Shown here: positions 45,865 to 58,015 of the stretch, one piece after another | Layout: each line of letters starts with the position of its first letter | Position numbering within the stretch: the stretch's first letter is position 1 | Source of the DNA: Zygnema cylindricum | Taxonomy: Eukaryota; Streptophyta; Zygnematophyceae; Zygnematales; Zygnemataceae | DNA length: 62,000 bases | Assembly: GCA_037447655.1 (NCBI GenBank) | Contig: JBBHKE010001834.1 | Location: 1-62,000 of the forward strand | Direction of reading: 5' to 3' | The notes under the pieces: generated by a model | Databases searched by the model: none | Seen by the model: the letters and a program-made list of their open reading frames with translations, nothing else | What the model was told of the DNA's origin: nothing | Position numbers and translations under genes: made by a program

Positions 45865-46544
45865 GGGCGTGTTCCCATGTGTTCAAGTAAGGGTTTTTTC
45901 CGTCGTTTACACATAAAATGGGACTTCCAACGAGAAAATATTACGCCGTACGAAAAATGGGTAAAAACTCAAATACATTTTGCGTCATCTTGGAACTTGA
46001 AAGGTACAGCGATTTGGCAGTATTGTCATCGCAACCTACTTCCAGCTCATCTTCCCACTTGCGCTGGAATCAAATCGCGACCTGATTTTTATCAGAATAC
46101 TACCCTATTGACGAATAGAAAGCCTGGATTGCACGCGTTAAAAGTTTTCATTTTTTTTTTTTGCAGTTGGGAGAATACACGAAAAAGAATTTGTTTGTCC
46201 GTTTGCTTATGTTGTCCACGTGTGGGCGTCTACAAATGTCATTTTGTAGACGTAGGCGATTGCTTATGTTGTCCACTTGTGGGCGTCTACAAATGTCCGT
46301 TGGCGTCGACAATTCTCCCAGTATATCAGGAGGTCGTTGTAGATCGTTGGCGTCTACAAATGTCAGCATTTTGTTGGCGTTTACAGGTGTCGCAAGTATT
46401 GGCGACATGTACAACTGCCACATATTCAAAATAATGAACGCGCAAGTAACGATTGACATATGCACACTTTGAAGAGTACACCGTAAAGTCAGCGCTAAAA
46501 TCCAAAATAACGTTTCAAAATATCGGTTACATGGGGACACGCCC
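45865..46544. mobile_element. Harbinger-like MITE, family 'GGGCGTG', copy C (680 bp)
   Basis: The left end is GGGCGTGTTCCCATGT and the right end ACATGGGGACACGCCC, with TAA on both sides. Same orientation as copy B. Confidence 0.8.
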
Positions 46545-46831
46545 TAATTTCTACTCCATGCTTAATTTTCTTCCTTCGTATTAAAAAAGATTCAAAATTT
46601 CCAGAAAAGTAAAAAAGTTTAGCAAGAAACTGTACGGGATATTGTACCTTTCTGGCCTTTTTGTTTGGTTTTTTTGGCGTTTCGTCTGCCTTTCAGCTAT
46701 TTCCACAATTTCTCATGTTCCGTACTATGATGAGGTGGCTGGCAAAGGCGTACGGTAAAACGTATGGTGTGTTCTCTAGAGTGCTACACCTTGAATTGTT
46801 ATTAGCGTTGAGAAATTATTAGCGTTAAAAA
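46235..46831. repeat. 597-bp duplicated block, unit 2
   Basis: Partner of 44041-44637. The left halves of the two MITEs and the DNA after the block are clearly diverged, so the uniformity is confined to this block. Confidence 0.9.
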
Positions 46832-47375
46832 TTAATTAGCGTTATTAACGCTAATTTAGATTTTTCAAGATTTCAAAAAAAAAACACATTCTTATTGATC
46901 CATAACGCTGATTTGGGTACAACGGAACTTCCATAAGGATATTCACAGTAAAATAGGTAAAAGCACAAAATTTGACAAATCGTACACTGTTGCGTCTTTT
47001 TACTCTAATTGATTCACAACTCTAATTTGGGTTTTCTCCCGTATAATTAATATGCGATAATTAATACCTTGAAACTAAAATAGGTACGATCTCATTCTAC
47101 ATTTTATTTCAGAGCGCAGTTTTACGTGCGAACGCAATTGTTTTAACCCATATTCCGTACTTTTTAACTTATCAAAGTACCATTTTGTACGGACTAACAC
47201 ATCCGTTTACCACACTATTCCAGAAGAATATAAATTAAAATTATTAACTCTAACTCACCATAACTTTAATAAACATAAAAAAAACATTTTGTGTTATTAA
47301 TTATATTTCAATTAAAAGCCTAAAAAAATGGGGGTGTCGATGTAACGTTCATAATGCTTATAACGATTCAAGGTG
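46787..47375. mobile_element. Mariner-like MITE, long form, second copy (589 bp)
   Basis: TA-flanked. The left end is as in 44593; the right end is TAACGATTCAAGGTG. It diverges from the other copy after the duplicated block. Confidence 0.65.
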
Positions 47376-47399
47376 TAGCTTCAACCAATACCGAAAATG

Positions 47400-47570
47400 G
47401 TATCGTTTTGGCACTTTAGTTTGTTTTTTTTTTTGCGTTTTTAAGTTTTTTCATGGAACAACAATTTAAGTTGTTTTCTACCTTTCAGCTTTTTCAACAA
47501 TTTCTCATGTTCCCTACTATGCTGAGCTAGCTGTCAGAGAAGTACGGAAAAGTACAGTACTCAAGAGTAC
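47400..47570. repeat. Third, diverged copy of the spacer in the array
   Basis: CCTTTCAGCTTTTTCAACAA and TTCTCATGTTCCCTACTATG match the spacer at 44500-44540 and 46690-46730. A mariner-like MITE follows, repeating the module order. Confidence 0.6.
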
Positions 47571-47622
47571 TATACTTTAAAAAAATATATTGTATTAGTG
47601 TAATTTTGCTACAAATACAGTA

Positions 47623-47834
47623 CACCGCGAATGGCTATTAGCGTAAAAAAAAAATAGCGCTTAAATAATATAGTTATTAACGCGAATTGGGAATTCTAAA
47701 ATTTTCAAATAAATCATTTACTTCAATTTGGAATTAGCGTTTTGTTTTAAATAGTATGGATAATTTATTCAAGAATTTGAGAAAAAAATAGCGCGACCAA
47801 ATTAGCGTTACATACGCTAATAGCGATTTCAGTG
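47623..47834. mobile_element. Tc1/mariner-like MITE (212 bp)
   Basis: TA-flanked, with ends CACCGCGAATGGCTATTAGC and ACGCTAATAGCGATTTCAGTG. Confidence 0.7.
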
Positions 47835-47952
47835 TACGATAGTTTCTTCACACTTGAGTGAGTTTGTTACTGTACACATAACGTTTCTCAATGCTCATTC
47901 GCCAACATCCGTACGTGTAATTTTTTCAACTACCACAGCTATCCCTATGTAT

Positions 47953-48165
47953 TAAGAGTGTGTTCCCATGTGATATAATAAAGGTTTTTTTTTCTTTGTC
48001 TTCTGAAACAAAGTATACAACGAGAAATTTTATGTCGTATAAAAAAAATGAGAAAACCATAGTACATTTTGCGTTATTTCAAAAATTAAAATGTATTGCT
48101 TGTGGTCATCATCTTTTCGACCCACTGCCACGTCAAGAAACGGCATCTTCAAACTTTATATGAAA
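47953..48165. mobile_element. Harbinger-like MITE fragment (copy D, left end only)
   Basis: GAGTGTGTTCCCATGTGAT after TTA(A), then sequence resembling the left part of copies B and C (a TTTGCGTTA...TTGAAAG equivalent). It fades near 48165 with no right end. From there to about 48480 I see no gene. Confidence 0.5.
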
Positions 48166-48489
48166 ATGACTCGCGAGTCGATTTTATTGAAAGCAACAAA
48201 TAGGATTACGCGTTTGCACGTGTTGTGAAATTTCAAAGCATTTTTACAAAATACCAGTACAGACAATAAATATTTTGTTGCATGTACGGACTGTTTTTCG
48301 TACAAGGGCCGCAGAAAGATCTCAAGCAACGAATGCCATTTCGCAAAAACGAGGTCCGTGAAGACGCCTCCCTCCCTCTCCCACTCACACTATCAGTTCT
48401 GTTTCTATCTTTTTGGAGTGAAAAACGAAAATATAACTATTAAATAAAAGAGTTTTTGAACTCCAACCTTTTTGAACCCAAGTTTGTGA

Positions 48490-51400
48490 AAGAGACTTCA
48501 CCCACATTAACACTTTGACAGCAGAACGGAGGTCATGTACTCAGCCTCCATAGTGGACTAAACAACCACCTTTTGTTGTTTGCTCTAACAACAAACACCA
48601 TTCCCAGTATACAAAATATATCTAGATGTAGATCCCCATAACTAGCATCACTCTAATGGTGACGTTAGTATTCTCCCCTTCAGATGCAACACAAGATCCC
48701 TAGTTCCTATCAGATATCTCATAACCCTTTGGTTGTTTCCAAATCTTTCTTTCTAAGATCATTAAGACTTTCAGAGGACCCTAATTATTTATGGCTATGC
48801 CTGGCTTAGTACAATTCATGAAATAAACCAGACTTCCTCCTTTGAGTCTATAAAGAATTGACTTCATAAACTGTCATTCTTACGGGCTCATTTCCTCATC
48901 AAGAATGATCACACCTCCTTCTACACTTCTTTCATTTACTTTCTTCAATTCGATGAGAGTGGTACAGCTATTCGCTTTACTATATGAAACTTTTCTAACA
49001 TGTTTTCAATTACATCTTTTTGAGTTAATCTGATTACTTTTTTTTCCCTAACTCTTTCCATCTCAATTTCTAGGATATATCTTGCCTCCCCTAATAAATC
49101 TTTCATATCAAATATGTTTCTTAAATCTTTTTTTAACTTATTATTTTTTTTCATGGACTTACTAAATACCAACAAATTATCTACATTGATGGCAATAAAA
49201 ATAACCCCCTCCTCATTCTCAAATATGTTAGTAGAGTGGTAAGAACCGATTCTGACATATCCCAGATTGGTTAGAAATTCATCAAGTTTATTGTTCCATT
49301 GCTTGGAGCATGTTTCAAACCAGGCAAAGACTTAATAAGTCTACAAACCTTACTCTCCTCTCCTTCCACCACAAAGCCTTCCGGCTGCATAATAATAATC
49401 TCTTCCTCTAACTCACCATTGAGGAAGGCCATTTTAATATCCATGTGATAGATCTCTATGTCTTCCCCTGTTGTTAGACCGAGGAGAATCCTCAGGGATG
49501 GAAAGAGTACAACCGGGGCAAAGGTCTTTTCGTAGTCAATCCCTTCTTTTAGTGTAAAACCCTTTGCTACCAATCTAGCTTTATACCTCTCAATGGTATT
49601 ATCTGGGTTCAATTTTAGCTTAAACATTTATTTGCATGCAATCGGTTTTTTGTCTGGAGGACAGTCCACTAACTCCCATGTGCAATTTTGTGACTTCTTT
49701 TGGTACACAGAATATTCTTCTATTTACTAATTGGCTGTCATCTATCTACTAAGTTCCGTACTATTAATGACTTCTGAGTAAGTCAGGGGTTCGCTCAAAT
49801 GTGACAGCTTAGTTACCTTGTTGTTCACTTGTCTCTCTTAAAGTCTCTCGCAGCTTCTCCTTCCTCCTTCAAAATCCGATGGTTGAATGGAGGCCTATCT
49901 TGGATTTCTCCGAATGACTTCATCTTCTCCCCTATCCGTGGAGTCCATCTTCGGACGTTCATCATCCATTTTTGGTCCTTCTTTGTTCTCTTCTTTGGTT
50001 TGAACCGGAAGCTGTGGCTCCAAGAGAGGATCATTCTCGGTCAGATTTTTCTCTTCGTTTGCAAAGTTAGGCTGAACCGGAGTTCGGTTAAAAGAATATG
50101 AAATCCAACTCATTTTGTAATTCAATTCTAATTCTAACTGGTCTAGTGTATTTTGAGGGATCTATGGACTTTCCTTCATCCATGACTACCAAGCGTTTTA
50201 TAAGAATAATATCTTCCTGCGATCATAGACTCTATATCCTTTTATATTTTCATCATATTCCAGTAGGTACCCCGGCTTTCCCCGTGCATCTAACTTACAA
50301 TCAGGTTTTTTTGTGTTAAGACTAAAAACTTGACTTCCGAACACCTTTAAGTGTGAAATATCCGGTTTTCCCCCAGCCTATCTTTCATAAGGTGTTTGAC
50401 CTTTCACTGCTCAGGTAAGGATTTTTTTTTAAAGATAGTTAACACAAATCATAGCATCTTCCCAAAAGTCTTTCCTTACCTTTTTATCCGATAACATGTT
50501 ACGGGCACTATCACTTAATGTCGATTTAGTCTCTTAACTACACAGTTTTGTTATGGGTTCTTTAGAACATTCTTTTGGTGTTGAACCCCTTCTTCTTTCA
50601 AAAAATCCTCGAACTCATTACAAGTGTATTCCCCCTCATTATCATTCCTCACTCTCTTTATAGGTGTCTCATGAAGCTTCTCACTCCATGCTTTATACTC
50701 TTTAAAATAAGCCGAAGCCTCAGATTTATTTTTCAAGAAATAGACTCTGTAGTATCTAGACCAATCATCAGTGATAGTAAGCCTAAATATTTTCCCTCTA
50801 ATTGATGGCACTTTGGCCTGTCCCCGTATGCCAGCGTGAACTATATCCAGGACCTTTTCACCTTTATATGTTGTTGTTTTTGGGAAAGGCAATCTGTGGG
50901 CCTTACCTTGAGCACATCCACTACAGTCATCTAAGGTCTCATCATCTCCAAAATGTTTCTCTTAATTACACCTATTTTTTTCATTTATTTCAATCTATCT
51001 TGATGCACATGCCCCAATCTTTTATGCCACATCATCAAATCACATACATCGACATAGTAAACTCCCGTCTTTCCATTTCCCAAATTTAGACTAAACATTA
51101 CATGACTACTTTTTTCAGTTGTGAAATACACTTCATTCTCATAGCTAGCACCAAAGTCTCCTTTCTTAGTACTAGGCTCAAAACCCTTATCATCTACGAC
51201 TAACGTAGAGATAAGATTCTTGTTCAACTTTGAAATAAAAAAATCATCAAAGAAAGTGACTATGGATGTCTTACCTTCAACTAGGACTTTCATATCCACA
51301 AATCCCACTAAGCTAGTGGTTACTACTCTCCCATCCCCATACTCTGTCTTTACAGTAGGGATTTTCCTCATTTTGGTAAACAATTGTCTTTCTCTACACA

Positions 51401-51656
51401 TATGCATAGAGGAATTTGAGTCAATAATCCAACCTTCTTCGAGAGCTTCTTTTACTCCACCGAAGGCACACTTTTGCCTCTTTGGAATCTTCGGCTCACT
51501 TTTCATCTCCAGCACCTCGTTGAGGAGAAAATCTCCTTCGTCCTCATCGAAATTCGTCGGCAGTAAATACCCTTGTATTGTTGGCACAATGTTATGTTGT
51601 CGTGCGTCGGTAGTACATACCGCCGTAGCGCTGGCACAATTTACGTTGCCATACAA
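48490..51656 (-). mobile_element. Decayed Ty1/copia element
   Basis: Minus-strand pieces appear in copia order. 50985-51656: protease-like IIDSNSSMHMC, where the catalytic DSGA has become DSNS, then WHKRLGHVH (GAG-pre-integrase). 50551-50892: integrase core with DDWSRYYRVYFLK and a changed RNDNEGEY. 49271-49627: RT start with YKARLVAKGFTLKEGIDYEK and DIKMAFLNGELEEE. 48945-49175: later RT. Near 48525-48560: RNase H STMEAEYM. Frameshifts and stops separate the pieces. No LTRs were located. It is a different lineage from the young element at 22504. Confidence 0.9.
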
Positions 51657-51704
51657 CGACGGTATGTGATAATATATAGAAAAAAAATATCAATATGAAA
51701 ATTT

Positions 51705-53432
51705 TAGTGTTATGTATCAGTTAAAAATTTATCGCGATAACACCGATATTGATAGCTATCAGTTATGGTCCCGATATATCGATCAAAAACCAACAAATTC
51801 CATATCGGCGATAACTTTGAAAATATATAGTATATTTTTTAGTACTTTAATTTTTACTATATTATACTTTGTACATTTTTTAGGGTGGCATGTCATGTAT
51901 AAGAATTTGTTCCGTGACTATTTAACCAAAAAATATTACGTACAGAGCAGCATATAAAACGTAGAAAAATATAAAATAAAACTTTATAGTTCTAAAACTA
52001 TACTACTGTACCGAATAAAAAAAATATAATACATTGTAAAATTTGTGAATCAAACATATTTCGAAAAACTAACTAAAAGATGTACAAACGAACAGATGTA
52101 CATACAAACACATCTGTCAGACTGCCGCCATTTATAGCCACCGTAGTTTTGAACCTGGTTATTGAACCTCCTATAACCAGGCACCACGTATTTGAGGAAA
52201 ACTAGTTCTTTTATAAAATAGTAAAAAATTAAAATTGTGTATTTATCCATTTAATGGATTATCAGGAAATTGTAGGTGGAGAGGAGGATGGGACATAGAT
52301 TTTTGATGAGGCGGTAGAAGACATTCAAAATGTAATAGAATTAGAGAACTTAAAAAAAATTAAGGAGGAATGCAAACATTCTAAAAAGGGCATTCCAAAA
52401 GGAGCAGTATCAAAAGTATGGCAGCATTTTAAGGTGTTGCACGACAAATAAGGCATTTTGTAATCACTGGCATACTTGTGGCTAGAGGGAAATCACTAAG
52501 CCCTTCAAATTTAGTGTCTCACCTAAAGCGTAAGCACAAAAATCTATTTGCAGCAAAAATCTATAGACAATGTGTTAATTGGATTTTGAGAAATTTGATA
52601 TTGCCGATTTGGACATTGATATTTGATAAGGTAAGAATTTTATAATTTTCAGATTCTGTATTGGGTGATTTTAGAATTTTCAAACATTGACAATGTGGTA
52701 TTGGATTTTGAACATTGACGATTTGTGGACATTGATATTTGACTAGTTAAGAATTTTATAATTTTCAGATTTTGAATTGGGTGATTTTGGAATTTTCACA
52801 CATTGACAATGTGGTAATTGGATTTTGAGAAATATGGCATTGAAGATTTCTGAACACTTATATTTAATGGGTTAAGAATTTTATAATTTTCAGATTTTGA
52901 ATTTTGAATAGCTCATAATCGTCCAAATTTAAACTTATGTATTTATTTAGCCCGATTTTACTGTGGATCTTTTCTAAAATGGACTGATAATGCATAACAA
53001 AAAAAACCAACGTAGACAAACAATAGAAGTGATATCACGGGGTAACCAACCTTGCAAGAAGAAAATAACAGTCCAAAGGACATTCTGGACGGGTATGGGA
53101 GGGTGTAAAACGAAGTAAAACCCCCTTAAATTAAAAATAATGATAGAAATATCGCGATTTTTTACCGAAATCGGGCGGAAAAGGGTCCACGGCACGTCCC
53201 GGGGAATAAAGCGTACAATTCAGTGTACTGGCCGTACATTTATATGTACGGTCCGTACAGATATCGCCGATAGTTATCGATATCGGTGTTATCGCCGATA
53301 AAACCGATAAATATTGGGTATTTATCGGCAATAATACCGATAGCGATATATCGTACCAATATATCGATTATCGGCTACCCGAAAAAATGTCCATATTGGT
53401 TATCGGCAAATCCTTACCGATACACAACACTA
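51705..53432. mobile_element. Larger hAT-type element with a broken BED zinc finger (1.73 kb)
   Basis: The ends TAGTGTTATGTATCAG and CGATACACAACACTA match the hAT MITE termini, and the subterminal CGATAACACCGATA blocks are shared with 28917-29786. The flanking eight bases do not match convincingly. The interior (about 52300-52560) encodes a decayed BED finger, consistent with descent from an autonomous hAT element. The middle also has three diverged repeats of TTTTATAATTTTCAGATT (52630-52900). Confidence 0.65.
52306..52560 (+). pseudogene. BED-type zinc finger remnant of a hAT transposase
   Basis: In successive frames: VSKVWQHFKVLHDK (VWQ codons from 52416), then AFCNHWHTCG (from 52453), then SNLVSHLKRKHKNLF (from 52505). 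Together they give the BED pattern: aromatic W..F, a Cys pair position, then L..HL...H. Two frameshifts separate the parts, and no catalytic or dimerisation region follows. Confidence 0.7.
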
Positions 53433-53433
53433 A

Positions 53434-54137
53434 GAACGTTGTTCCATTAGGCGGTCTCTGTAAACATCAAAAATTCGATTACTGAAGCGACCGTTCATTG
53501 GGTCGGGTCAGTAACCGACATTTCTTTTGCGTGGCACACTTTGATTTGGCCACGTAATAAAAGAATAAGATTCTGGTAATCTTCAGAGAATCGCTGATAG
53601 CAAATTGTGACCACATATTTGTACCAGCGAAGTTAAAAAGTGACTCGTACGACGTATTGAATAAAATTTGTACGGACGTACGAAACTTAAGATTTGTAAA
53701 ATTGTACGAAAATGTCAAAATGGTTAGTGGATGGCAACAGAAGCGTGAAACAATATCCTGCGTCAAAGATTTTCCTCCGTCTTCCGGTGGTCTCGCATCC
53801 TCCGTGGCGGAAGGCACGTGTCATATGCGACGTGTACCCATCTGGTCGCGCGGTCGTCGTGGATATTTGTTCACTTTTCCACGAGGCACGATGCCATACG
53901 TTCAGGCGCTAAGAATTGACCTACTCCGGGTCACTTGTTGCGAACTGAAAGTGTCAGACGATGGCGTATCCGATTATGCATCCGACGGTCCATGTTTACT
54001 CCCATAAATGTGGATAATCAAATCCCTCATTCAGTAGGCTTGTTTTTCTGAAATTTTATTTTTTTTGGTACGGCATTGTACGAAAGAGTACGGCGTTCAG
54101 TAAACAACGACATTTTTCCCCTAATGGAACCTTACCC
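53434..54137. mobile_element. Harbinger-like element (704 bp), complete copy of the 13232 family
   Basis: The right end AATGGAACCTTACCC is followed by TAA. The left end GAACGTTGTTCCATTAGGC is preceded by TAA, which overlaps the last bases of the adjoining hAT element. About 540 bp are homologous to 13232-13775. Confidence 0.6.
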
Positions 54138-57100
54138 TAACATTTACCATGCGCGGCAAAGTCGCTGAAATGATAAAGTATCTGCGCGGAACAATTTTAT
54201 TTACATGTGGTTGCCGCAGTTTTGGTACCGTAAACCTTGGCCGGCCGTGTGAATTGCTGGTTTTTTTTATGACGGTCGTCGTTCGCATGCGCGGCACTTT
54301 TTTAACTGGTCGTTATAATATTTCGACGGATTGACCGTCAAATCTAAACTCAAAAGGTACGTTAATTGTACTAATCTGTACTTAAAATGTACAATTTTTG
54401 ACAAAGCTGACGCAACTATCTGCGCGCAGCAAAAATTGTCTCTGCGATTAGCAATTCCCTTTAATAAACCTGTCATTCAATACCACCCCTCGCTCCCAAG
54501 AGCATTGTTTTAGCGAGGTTCTACTGTATATCACGTGGAGATAAGTTTTGCGGGATACGTTCAAATCCTTTTGGCCGCCCGTATTTTATATCGTAAGGAC
54601 GCCTCCGATACGCAACACTTCCCGGCAGTTGCTTCACCTCCACTTCAAATACTACTCCAGGGTCAAGGGGACGTTCCAATGTTCAAAATTTAGCCTTTTT
54701 GTCGCTTTTAATGAAAATTGGAGGATGCTGCAAAATCGTCATCCGTACAGCGCATTCAAGTCTCCTTTCGAATTTTACTCGCCATTGTGCAATTTCAAGT
54801 TTGTCGTTTAGTAAGGTACGAGCTTTGTTTTGTAGTGTGCTTGACATTTTGTGTCACGCCAGCTCATCTTGCCATTTCCCATGAAACCAGCTCGCTTAGA
54901 GAAAAATATTTGAAACCAATCGTTTACGCTGTCGCACAAAGATATTTTTCTCATTTGTCGACAGATTTTCACACATTTTGTGACTTTGGTACGGACACAA
55001 AAAGCAAATGTACGAAATTTGTTTTTTCAAACCCAACATTCGGGCAGTGATAAAAAAAAGTCTGCAGTGGTCGTGGTTCGGAAGTGCCATTTCTTCAGAA
55101 GCGCCTTCTATATCGCCCTCCACATCGCTGCCATGGTTGACTCATCGCTCATGGCGTGGCCGTTGAAAAGCCATGTATAAACCGGAGCAAAAGAGACAGA
55201 AGAAAATTTATATTCTTAGTTGCCGAAAATATAATGACTGATTGCAAGTTAAAAAGTAAAGAATAGTTTCCAGCAGTCTGCGTGGATAACAAGTTTGAAG
55301 CCCAACCATGGCGAATGAATTTCTTTTTCCGCAATAATCAGCTTCTTTATTATTTCATCGATTCCAACTTATGGAAATTATTACAATTCCCTCAGAATTC
55401 AATTTTTCAAGCCTCCACCTTGTGTGGATCTCATTCACTACACTTTGTCAAACATCACTCCCGTGGTGTCAGTAATTATTCCATTGTTACTCCATGAAAG
55501 ATCGTCTTAATGTTGTCTTTCATCCATTACCTGGTCGCCGGGCCAATCTCCCTGATTCCTCCACGTCAAATAGTGAGGGTATCTAAAAACCTCTCCATTG
55601 GTGTACTTTCTCTTCCCCTTGTCAATCATCTGTTTACCACGAAGCTGGTCTCAAGTATACGTCAACTATATTTCAGGTAGTTCTGAACTCGTCACTCACA
55701 AGCCTCCATGTTTTATAATCACTGTCTTACTCTGAAATCCAGTTCATTTCACTCCATCATGTCTCTTTTGAATCGTATCCTCATCTTTTTTCAACACCAA
55801 TTTTTTTTCACCAACTCTTTTTGAAAACCTTATCTGTGGTTCATTTCTGTTTTTCTCATCCTTGACTTGTCTATCATCTCCTCATTATTTGCACACTTGG
55901 CTCATACTTGAAGCACTCAATGCTATCGCCCTTTTACCTGTCAGTCTTTTTCGATCTCGGCTCTGTTGAACCGACTTCAGTTCATGCTTCACTAGACTTT
56001 CATTCTCCTTGTTTTGAGCTTTCCACAATTTATCACACTTCGCTTTTTGGCGTGATATTTTTCTTAAAATATCATATTGTTAACGAATGAGCATGAGGGA
56101 GAGAGTGAGGGCAATGCTGACTGTAACCATTACATACCTTGCATCATGGAAGGATCCTCTTGAAAGTATGCATTAGGACTTTCCAGAGTTGACAATGTGT
56201 GCATGAGAAAGGTTGGCACAATTATTGCATCGATTTAAGTACCACTGTAGGAAACCTCAGCGTTGTGAGTTTTTTATATCCCACAGATGGAACCATGTGA
56301 AAGAATTCATAAGAGGACGCTAGTGTAGCTAGAATAACAAAAAATAATAATATAGAATCCAATGGTTGGTACAATAATGGCCCTAACTCCTCACTAGGTT
56401 CATTATTTTCTGTTTTATAGGAACTGTAATCTTGAGCTTGGCAGTTTCCTATTTCTCTCCCCCTCCCCACCCCCCCGCCCCCACCCTGAATTCTGATAAT
56501 AAGCTAATTCTGAACTCTGGCCACTGTCAGAATGGTTAAATTAAATTGCTCTGACTTACACCGAATTCAGTGAATTCAGATACGGAATTGCATTTTAGGA
56601 CTGTAGGAGAGCTTCAAAATTTTGACCAATTAGCGGGATGGCAAACCATCTGAAAATAGGAGTGAAGGCAAATCGAAGGGGAAAATGTATCACATGATCA
56701 GATTAACCGAAAACAGAACACTGGAAAAAACAAATGCCGGCCAAAATGACGAAAAAAAACATTGACTAATATCAAACAGAAACAAAATCAAAACGGAGTA
56801 CAGCTAAGGAAATCAATTACTCTAAGGAATAGACAAACTTTAGACTTTCTGCTTTGATTTAGTTATCTAGCAGTCCTCCAAGGTTTCTACAGAATGACTT
56901 GCTGGTTTGCAAGTACAATGACCGAGCGATCTTCAAATTTGTAACATGCAAAACCATGGAATGAAACTTCAAGTGATTCCATTTTAGATGAGCGTGATAT
57001 TCTCGTTTCATTTCGTTCCTCGTTTTTCTTTCTAACCTAAATAAGAAAAACGATGAAGCCAGAAAATACAAAATTAGGTCAACCACCACTGCATTTTCAA

Positions 57101-58015
57101 CATCACAGATGACATCATAACCAGATTACAGTATTGCTTGGGCCACAAAACATCTCACAAATAGATTTTTTTCTTCTAACGACGCATTGCAGGTGGTAAT
57201 TCATCATCAAGTAAACCACCTCGTTTCTTACCTACCAGAGCATAGTCCCATGGTATAACATAACAAGACAGAAGCCACTTCCTGCAATTCGAAACCTGTT
57301 TATCCTTCCATTATCCTGTCAAGAGTTATACAAGTTGTGAAAGAATATATTGTTCTAAGTTGAAACGGTTCAAAGTTCTATTTTTTGGAGAAATTTAGGG
57401 TTTTTTAGGGTCATGGTTCTAAGATTCCCGAGGCAGAACGTTGCACTCACCTCAATGATTGAAAAAACTGATCAAAATGGGAGAATGTTACAACACAACC
57501 CTGAATAATGAAACAATTGCCTAAGTCACACCCTGCTGTTGTAAGAGGTTGTCAAATCATACAGTTTTTAACTTTTTCTCAGAATGAAAGATCTTTCGAC
57601 AAACATATCATTTATTCCCCTCCACAGCATGGCAACATGCCGGCTGAAAAAAACAAAGTGTAGAAGCCCTACTATTAAGTTTTGCAAAGCAGAAAAACAG
57701 CTTCTACGTAAGGAAAGGCAAGAATGAAATAGAGGGCTCTAATCGCCCGATATAAAAACTGATGCCTTATAAAATTCCACAAAGTGCATTCCAATAACTC
57801 GACAGTAGAGGTCTCACACAGATCACTTACTGTACCCTATTAATAACCATATACAGTCACTTCGGTTGGACCAATTAAATCTTGTACCCTTTTTTGTTGT
57901 TCGGTACTTTCCCCATAAACCATCACAGGATGGCTCAACTTCATAAATTACCACACTAGTACACCATTTTTATACAATAACTTTGTCTACACGGAACGTA
58001 AACATCTCCATAGAC
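54138..58015. other. Intergenic DNA without a supported gene
   Basis: No domain-bearing frame longer than about 100 codons. The part from 55280 to 56090 is pyrimidine-rich on the + strand. A 76-codon minus frame at 56859-57089 and others are unsupported. The last few hundred bases before 58016 probably include the haemoglobin 3'UTR. Confidence 0.5.

Noticed and set aside
54490-54540. TAGCGAGGTTCTACTGTA as a pogo/Tigger-type terminal repeat
   Set aside because: The motif is suggestive, but no matching inverted end was found nearby.
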